Shown here piece by piece: positions 12,038-12,094 of a DNA stretch of 12,094 bases (within the stretch, counting starts at the first letter, position 1; every line of letters begins with the position of its first letter). Below the pieces are notes generated by a model. The model made no database searches. It was not told the DNA's origin and worked only from the letters and a program-made list of their open reading frames with translations. Made by a program: the position numbers and the translations under genes. The DNA is from Pyrinomonadaceae bacterium (lineage in GTDB: Bacteria > Acidobacteriota > Blastocatellia > Pyrinomonadales > Pyrinomonadaceae), in assembly GCA_014379075.1 (NCBI GenBank), contig JACMMN010000041.1:1-12094 (forward strand), read 5' to 3'.

Positions 12038-12094
12038 ATGGCTGCTTCGAGCCATAATAAAAGAAGTTCTCTCGAAGAATTTGTCGGCGGCTGC
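12038..12094 (+). CDS. Start of an unidentified gene, cut by the window edge
   Basis: An open frame starts with ATG at 12038 and runs 19 codons to the end of the window (MAASSHNKRSSLEEFVGGC). Support is indirect: the ATG directly follows the right arm of a palindrome, as the starts of adk, rpsK, rplQ and others do. pnp (polynucleotide phosphorylase) often follows rpsO, but these residues do not look like its N-terminus. I do not recognise the family. No Shine-Dalgarno is visible. Confidence 0.4.
   Translation, partial: MAASSHNKRSSLEEFVGGC

Noticed and set aside
1..12094. tRNA, rRNA, phage or insertion-sequence transposase genes
   Set aside because: No cloverleaf, rRNA-like segment or transposase-like protein was seen; coding space is fully explained by housekeeping genes.

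Overview
This window is a bacterial ribosomal-protein superoperon, the downstream half of the S10/spc/alpha cluster. It is entirely on the + strand and closely packed. Gene order is rplF, rplR, rpsE, rpmD, rplO, secY, adk, map, infA, rpmJ, rpsM, rpsK, rpsD, rpoA, rplQ. It is followed by accB and accC (acetyl-CoA carboxylase), then rpsO, and at the right edge the first codons of an unidentified gene. All gene families are standard and essentially intact. The products are clearly bacterial: zinc-type L36 and S4, a Cys3-His adenylate kinase lid, and an alpha subunit with a C-terminal domain. The lineage cannot be fixed from the sequence alone. The gaps full of palindromes, the moderate GC content and the protein character remind me of Acidobacteriota (Blastocatellia/Pyrinomonadaceae type), but that is only an inference.

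Layout: 1-4007 is the end of the spc block (large- and small-subunit proteins plus the SecY translocon channel). 4082-6031 holds adk, map, infA and rpmJ: nucleotide homeostasis, N-terminal Met removal, initiation factor 1 and L36. 6153-9506 is the alpha block (S13, S11, S4, RNA polymerase alpha, L17). 9530-11514 is accB-accC, the first committed step of fatty-acid synthesis. 11668-11937 is rpsO, with its own leader and candidate promoters. Together the genes link ribosome assembly, transcription, protein export and maturation, and membrane-lipid supply.

The unusual part lies between the genes. About ten gaps of roughly 70-120 bp are filled almost from stop codon to start codon by an imperfect inverted repeat. 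In most of them each arm is built from degenerate copies of a short word of about 6-9 bases, and the other arm carries its reverse complement. The word usually differs from gap to gap (ACTCT-like, ATTTTAG, ATTACGA, AAAGGATA, CACGAAT, GATGTCAGA), while the architecture stays the same. Two gaps hold more complex elements: a perfect 27-bp inverted repeat before rplO, and a nested double palindrome before secY. Genes whose start codon abuts an arm mostly lack a recognisable Shine-Dalgarno sequence. Genes without an abutting arm (rpsE, rplO, secY, infA, rpmJ, rpsM, rpsD, accB) have one. This recurrent architecture is the best candidate for something under-described in the window.
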